Shown piece by piece: positions 6,079 through 8,742 of a DNA stretch of 8,742 nucleotides (its first letter is position 1; each line of letters starts with the position of its first letter). Source of the stretch: Pseudomonadota bacterium (lineage in GTDB: Bacteria > Pseudomonadota > Gammaproteobacteria > Burkholderiales > SHXO01); assembly GCA_023430065.1 (NCBI GenBank), contig JAEZCG010000234.1, positions 1 to 8,742 on the forward strand, given 5' to 3'. A program made the translations under genes and the position numbers. The notes below the pieces were generated by a model. The model made no database searches and had not been told where the DNA came from. It saw only the letters and a list, made by a program, of their open reading frames with translations.

Positions 6079-6767
6079 TGCCACAATCCCATCAGGAGCA
6101 CGGCGATGATCGGTCCCGCGGATGCGAGTCCGAGAAGTCCGAATCCATCGCCGATGGCCGAGCGTCCGGCAATGACCGAGCTCAATCCGATCGCGAGTGC
6201 GAGCAGCACCGGTGTGGTCAGGACGCCCGTGGTCACGCTTCCCGCATCGTAGGCGAGCGCGATGAAACTCTCCGGTGCGAAGAACGTGAGCACGAGGATC
6301 AGCGAGTACGCGATGGCGAGCAGCCATCGCAGCGCGAAGCCGTGTACCACGCGCAAGAGCGCCAGCGCGGCCAGGAACCCCACGCCGGCGGCAATCACGT
6401 GGGCGAGGAATTGCCCATGGATGGCGCCTTGCGACTCGGACTGGACCTGCGCGGAGAGCACCAGGACGTCCGGCTCGGCAACCGTGGTGGCGAATCCCAT
6501 CGCGAAGCCGACCCCGATGATCAGGCTCAACGAGCGCTTCCGCGGCAGTTCCGCGCCGATGAAGCGGCCCATCGGCAGCACGCCGAGATCGACACCTGCG
6601 AACAGCAGCAGCATCCCGATGATCACGAGTGCCGAACCGACCAGAAACTGGACGAACACCACGGTGGGTGCTTGCACGAAGGTCACCTGCAGGATGCAGG
6701 CGAGCACGAGCAGCGGCAGGATCGCCTTGAGAACCTCGAAGAGCCGTTCCCGGAGTAATGTCAGCAC
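6075..6767 (-). CDS. DUF1538 membrane protein A (UmpA-like, putative cation/proton antiporter subunit)
   Basis: A 230-residue integral membrane protein with about six hydrophobic segments beginning near residue 12. DUF1538 signatures are GVLPMGRFIGAEL (62-74), GFATTVAEPDV (91-101) and AYDAGSVTTG (172-181). Glu98 and Asp174 align with Glu103 and Asp179 of the next gene product, so the two proteins are diverged copies of one module that in other bacteria can be a single double-length protein. The pair is expected to act as a heteromeric cation/proton antiporter in the inner membrane (established for the Halomonas UmpAB pair, inferred here). The stop codon overlaps the GTG of the next gene. GTG 6767 is the most upstream start, since an in-frame TGA lies two codons before it; its Shine-Dalgarno (GGGTGA) is close and weak. 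Dodecin ends 79 bases upstream on the same strand with no clear terminator between. Confidence 0.85.
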   Translation of the reverse strand: MLTLLRERLFEVLKAILPLLVLACILQVTFVQAPTVVFVQFLVGSALVIIGMLLLFAGVDLGVLPMGRFIGAELPRKRSLSLIIGVGFAMGFATTVAEPDVLVLSAQVQSESQGAIHGQFLAHVIAAGVGFLAALALLRVVHGFALRWLLAIAYSLILVLTFFAPESFIALAYDAGSVTTGVLTTPVLLALAIGLSSVIAGRSAIGDGFGLLGLASAGPIIAVLLMGLWQ

Positions 6768-6846
6768 TAGTCACCCGTCATGCGCTGGACGGCCTGCTTC
6801 GAAGGCGGTTGGTCGGTGCGCCGGTGCAACGACGCCCTGCAAGTCT

Positions 6847-7056
6847 TCAGTCCTCGAGCGTGAATCCCACCTTGATGGTCACCTGCCAGTGCGCCACGGC
6901 GTCATCCTCGATGTGGCCACGGGTTTCGACGATCTGAAACCAGCGCATGCCTCGGATGGTCTTTGCGGCTTTCGCGATCGCCTGACGGACGGCGTCGTCG
7001 CTGGATTCGGTGGAAGAGCCGGTGAGCTCGATCTGCTTGTAGACGTGATGGGTCAT
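6847..7056 (-). CDS. Dodecin family flavin-binding protein
   Basis: This 69-residue protein has the dodecin length and pattern throughout: [12 protein letters not shown] at the start, an amphipathic helix (20-36), then [17 protein letters not shown] (35-51) and [10 protein letters not shown] (56-65). Dodecins form hollow dodecamers that bind pairs of flavins (FMN, FAD, riboflavin or lumichrome) and are thought to store or buffer them and limit photo- and redox damage. Trp39 and Gln58 are at the positions that stack and hydrogen-bond the flavin. It is cytosolic. ATG 7056 is chosen because the protein from there has the family's full length; the Shine-Dalgarno is weak (GCGAG). It is on the same strand as and just upstream of the DUF1538 pair, so it may lead that operon, and it diverges from the ATPase gene. 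Confidence 0.93.
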   Translation of the reverse strand: MTHHVYKQIELTGSSTESSDDAVRQAIAKAAKTIRGMRWFQIVETRGHIEDDAVAHWQVTIKVGFTLED

Positions 7057-7226
7057 GGGCGTCTCGCTGCGTCTGGCTGGGAACGACAGACAACCGTACC
7101 ACGGGTTGGCGCCGCTGTGCTGTGGCGATGTGTCCGGTGCGGCCGCGCGCTCGCCTTCGCTGCACATGCCCGGGGGTTTGGACGTATGCTGCGGGTCGTT
7201 TCTGCGGTGCAACGAGCAAGGAACCC
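7057..7226. other. Divergent promoter spacer between dodecin and ATPase genes
   Basis: This 170-bp spacer must hold promoters for the leftward dodecin gene and the rightward ATPase gene. TATGCT at 7185-7190, 36 bases before the ATPase ATG, could be a -10 box, but no good -35 is seen. The open frame of the ATPase extends back into this region to 7122 without protein-like character. Confidence 0.4.
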
Positions 7227-8537
7227 ATGAGAGCACGCGATGCGCTGAGCGAGGCGCTGAAGGACCCATCCGTCGCCGACGCCGATGAAGTGGCGCGCCT
7301 GCTGCGTGCCGATCTGCAGGCGGGCCTCACCTCGGACGAGGCCGCGCAACGCCTCGCGCGGGACGGGCGCAATGAACTGCGGGCCGCACCGCCGGTTCCG
7401 GCATGGCGAAAATTCCTCGCGCAGTTCCAGGATCCGCTCATCTACCTGTTGCTCGTCGCGATCGTCATCTCGCTCGCCGCCTGGGTCGTCGAGGGCCGGA
7501 TGGGCTGGCCCGTGGACGCCATCGTGATCGCCTCCATCGTGGTGCTGAATGCCATTCTGGGATATGTCCAGGAGGCCAGGGCCGAGACAGCGGTCGCTGC
7601 CCTGGCGAAGATGACAGCCGCGATGTCCTCGGTGATGCGCGACGGACAGCTGCGGCGGGTGCCGAGCACGGAGCTGGTGCGTGGCGATGTGCTGGTGCTC
7701 AACGAAGGCGATTCGGTGGGCGCCGACGCGCGCCTGGTGCGCGCCGCGTCGTTGCGGGTGCAGGAAGCGTCGCTCACGGGCGAGAGCGAGGCCGTGTTGA
7801 AGGACGTGGCGCGATTGCCCGCGGCGACGGCGCTGGGCGACCGGCTGAACATGGTGTTCAAGGGCACCGCAGTCGTTCAGGGCTCGGCGCGCGCCGTGGT
7901 CACTGCCACCGGAATGCACACCGAGATGGGTGCAATTGCGGCGATGCTCGAGGCCACCCAGGAAGAAGCGACGCCGCTGCAGAAGGAGGTGGGGCGGATC
8001 GGACGCATGCTCGGGCTGGCCGTCGTGCTGATCGCCACGATCGTCGTGGCGGCCGTCCTGCTGACGTCGAAGATCCGTGGTCCCGCCGAACTGATCGATG
8101 TGCTGCTTCTGGGGGTATCGCTGGCCGTTGCCGCGGTGCCGGAAGGCCTTCCCGCCATCCTGTCGGCGGTGCTCGCGCTGGGCGTGCAGCGCATGGCGAA
8201 GCGCAATGCCGTCGTCAAGAAACTCTCCTCCGTCGAGACGCTCGGTTCCGCGTCGGTGATCTGCTCGGACAAGACCGGCACCCTGACCCGAGCCGAGATG
8301 ACCATCGAGCGCGTGATGACCGCCTCTGGAAGTACGCGCGTCACCGGCATCGGCTACGTTCCGGAGGGACACGTCGAACACGATGGCGGCAAGCTCGTGG
8401 GCGGCCCCGTGCTGGCGGAGAACATCGTGGTCTTGAGCGGCGGCAGCCTCGCCGGGAATGCGGACCTGCGCCCCTCGGAGCAAGGCGGTTGGGAGATCCA
8501 GGGCGATCCCACCGTGGCGGCGTTCCTCGTGGCCTAA
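7227..8537 (+). CDS. P2-type cation-transporting ATPase, N-terminal part ending at an in-frame TAA
   Basis: 436 codons encode the front half of a P-type ATPase. In order: a cytosolic N-terminal cation-ATPase domain (about 15-60), membrane helices M1-M2 (about 68-114), the actuator domain with TGES (184-187), M3-M4 (about 260-320) with VPEGLP (304-309), and the phosphorylation site Asp348 in DKTGTLT. The PEGLP context fits the P2 group (Ca2+-, Na+- or Mn2+-type pumps); the ion cannot be assigned. The frame stops at TAA 8535-8537 in the nucleotide-binding domain, just after GDPT (426-429). The usual glutamate following GDPT is Val430. As it stands the product lacks the KGAP nucleotide-binding motif, the GDGxND hinge and the C-terminal helices, so it should be inactive unless the stop is suppressed or is a sequence error. 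ATG 7227 is preceded by AAGGA at 7218-7222. Confidence 0.85.
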   Translation: MRARDALSEALKDPSVADADEVARLLRADLQAGLTSDEAAQRLARDGRNELRAAPPVPAWRKFLAQFQDPLIYLLLVAIVISLAAWVVEGRMGWPVDAIVIASIVVLNAILGYVQEARAETAVAALAKMTAAMSSVMRDGQLRRVPSTELVRGDVLVLNEGDSVGADARLVRAASLRVQEASLTGESEAVLKDVARLPAATALGDRLNMVFKGTAVVQGSARAVVTATGMHTEMGAIAAMLEATQEEATPLQKEVGRIGRMLGLAVVLIATIVVAAVLLTSKIRGPAELIDVLLLGVSLAVAAVPEGLPAILSAVLALGVQRMAKRNAVVKKLSSVETLGSASVICSDKTGTLTRAEMTIERVMTASGSTRVTGIGYVPEGHVEHDGGKLVGGPVLAENIVVLSGGSLAGNADLRPSEQGGWEIQGDPTVAAFLVA

Positions 8538-8742
8538 CGCAAACTCGGCGCGGCTGAGCGCCGGCGTCGGCGTTTCGAGCGGGTGGCGGAGATTCCCTTC
8601 AGCTCCGACCGTAAGATGATGTCGACGGTCGAAATCGACCACGAGCACGACGACGCGCCGATGCTGATCAGCAAGGGGGCGCCCGATGTCCTGCTGGGAC
8701 GCTGCACGCGCGTGCGCGAGGGCATGGAGGTGGTCGCACTCG
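8538..8742 (+). pseudogene. Continuation of the P-type ATPase after the in-frame stop (runs off the edge)
   Basis: The same frame stays open after the TAA to the window edge (68 codons) and reads as normal P-type ATPase nucleotide-binding domain: RKLG directly after the stop, FERVAEIPFSSDRKMMST at about 450-467 when counted from the ATPase start, then LISKGAPDVLLGRC with the KGAP nucleotide-binding motif (Lys483). No frameshift is needed to join the halves; only the single stop codon interrupts them. There is no Shine-Dalgarno and no suitable independent start, so this is the back part of the same gene rather than a new one. Related proteins I recall have Glu at the stop position (VAERKLG), so a G-to-T change in GAA would explain it. 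Confidence 0.8.

Noticed and set aside
5347..6774. One 475-codon minus-strand gene covering both DUF1538 regions
   Set aside because: Only its last 243 codons are DUF1538; the first half is an out-of-frame reading of DUF1538 protein A, which has its own frame 6075-6767.
7053..8648. 531-codon minus-strand open frame
   Set aside because: Antisense to the ATPase gene; His/Arg/Gly-rich with no family character, whereas the plus strand has TGES, PEGLP and DKTGTLT.

Overview
The window is GC-rich, has dense genes with short spacers and reads like the chromosome of a Gram-negative, probably betaproteobacterial (Burkholderiales-like) organism. The lineage is inferred from the TonB/TolA-type inner-membrane transducer, the codon use and the gene set; there is no rRNA or other marker gene to prove it. 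I found no tRNA, rRNA, CRISPR array or intact insertion sequence.

Left part (1-2510). A large gene on the minus strand runs off the left edge. It encodes an N-terminal membrane anchor with an SxxxH motif, a Pro/Ala-rich linker and a long repetitive E/A/R/Q helix, as in TonB/TolA-family energy transducers. After a gene-free 445-bp spacer, a plus-strand gene with a strong Shine-Dalgarno encodes a class II aldolase/adducin-family protein that appears to lack the catalytic glutamate. It is followed by a short cluster of direct repeats and a perfect 26-bp palindrome that probably ends transcription.

Middle part (2594-4875). A clade 3-like haem catalase on the minus strand converges on the aldolase gene. 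It diverges from a plus-strand gene for a 138-residue conserved-looking protein of unknown function. A small minus-strand ORF and a possible sigma-E-like promoter lie in the space between them.

Right part (5009-8742). A compact minus-strand cluster reads, in transcription order, dodecin (flavin-binding), DUF1538 protein A, DUF1538 protein B and a PII-like protein. Gene A overlaps B by 4 bases, and B abuts or overlaps the PII-like gene. Paired DUF1538 proteins have been reported as a two-component Na+(Li+,K+)/H+ antiporter (UmpAB), so this looks like a cation/proton antiporter with its own PII-type regulator, which has no tyrosine and so cannot be uridylylated like GlnB. Diverging from it is a P2-type cation-transporting ATPase gene broken by an in-frame TAA inside the nucleotide-binding domain; the same frame stays open and recognisable to the window edge.

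Taken together, the right two thirds looks like a stress/homeostasis neighbourhood: peroxide removal, flavin buffering, cation/proton exchange and a cation pump that may be decaying. The most interesting items are the DUF1538-DUF1538-PII(-dodecin) unit and the interrupted ATPase.
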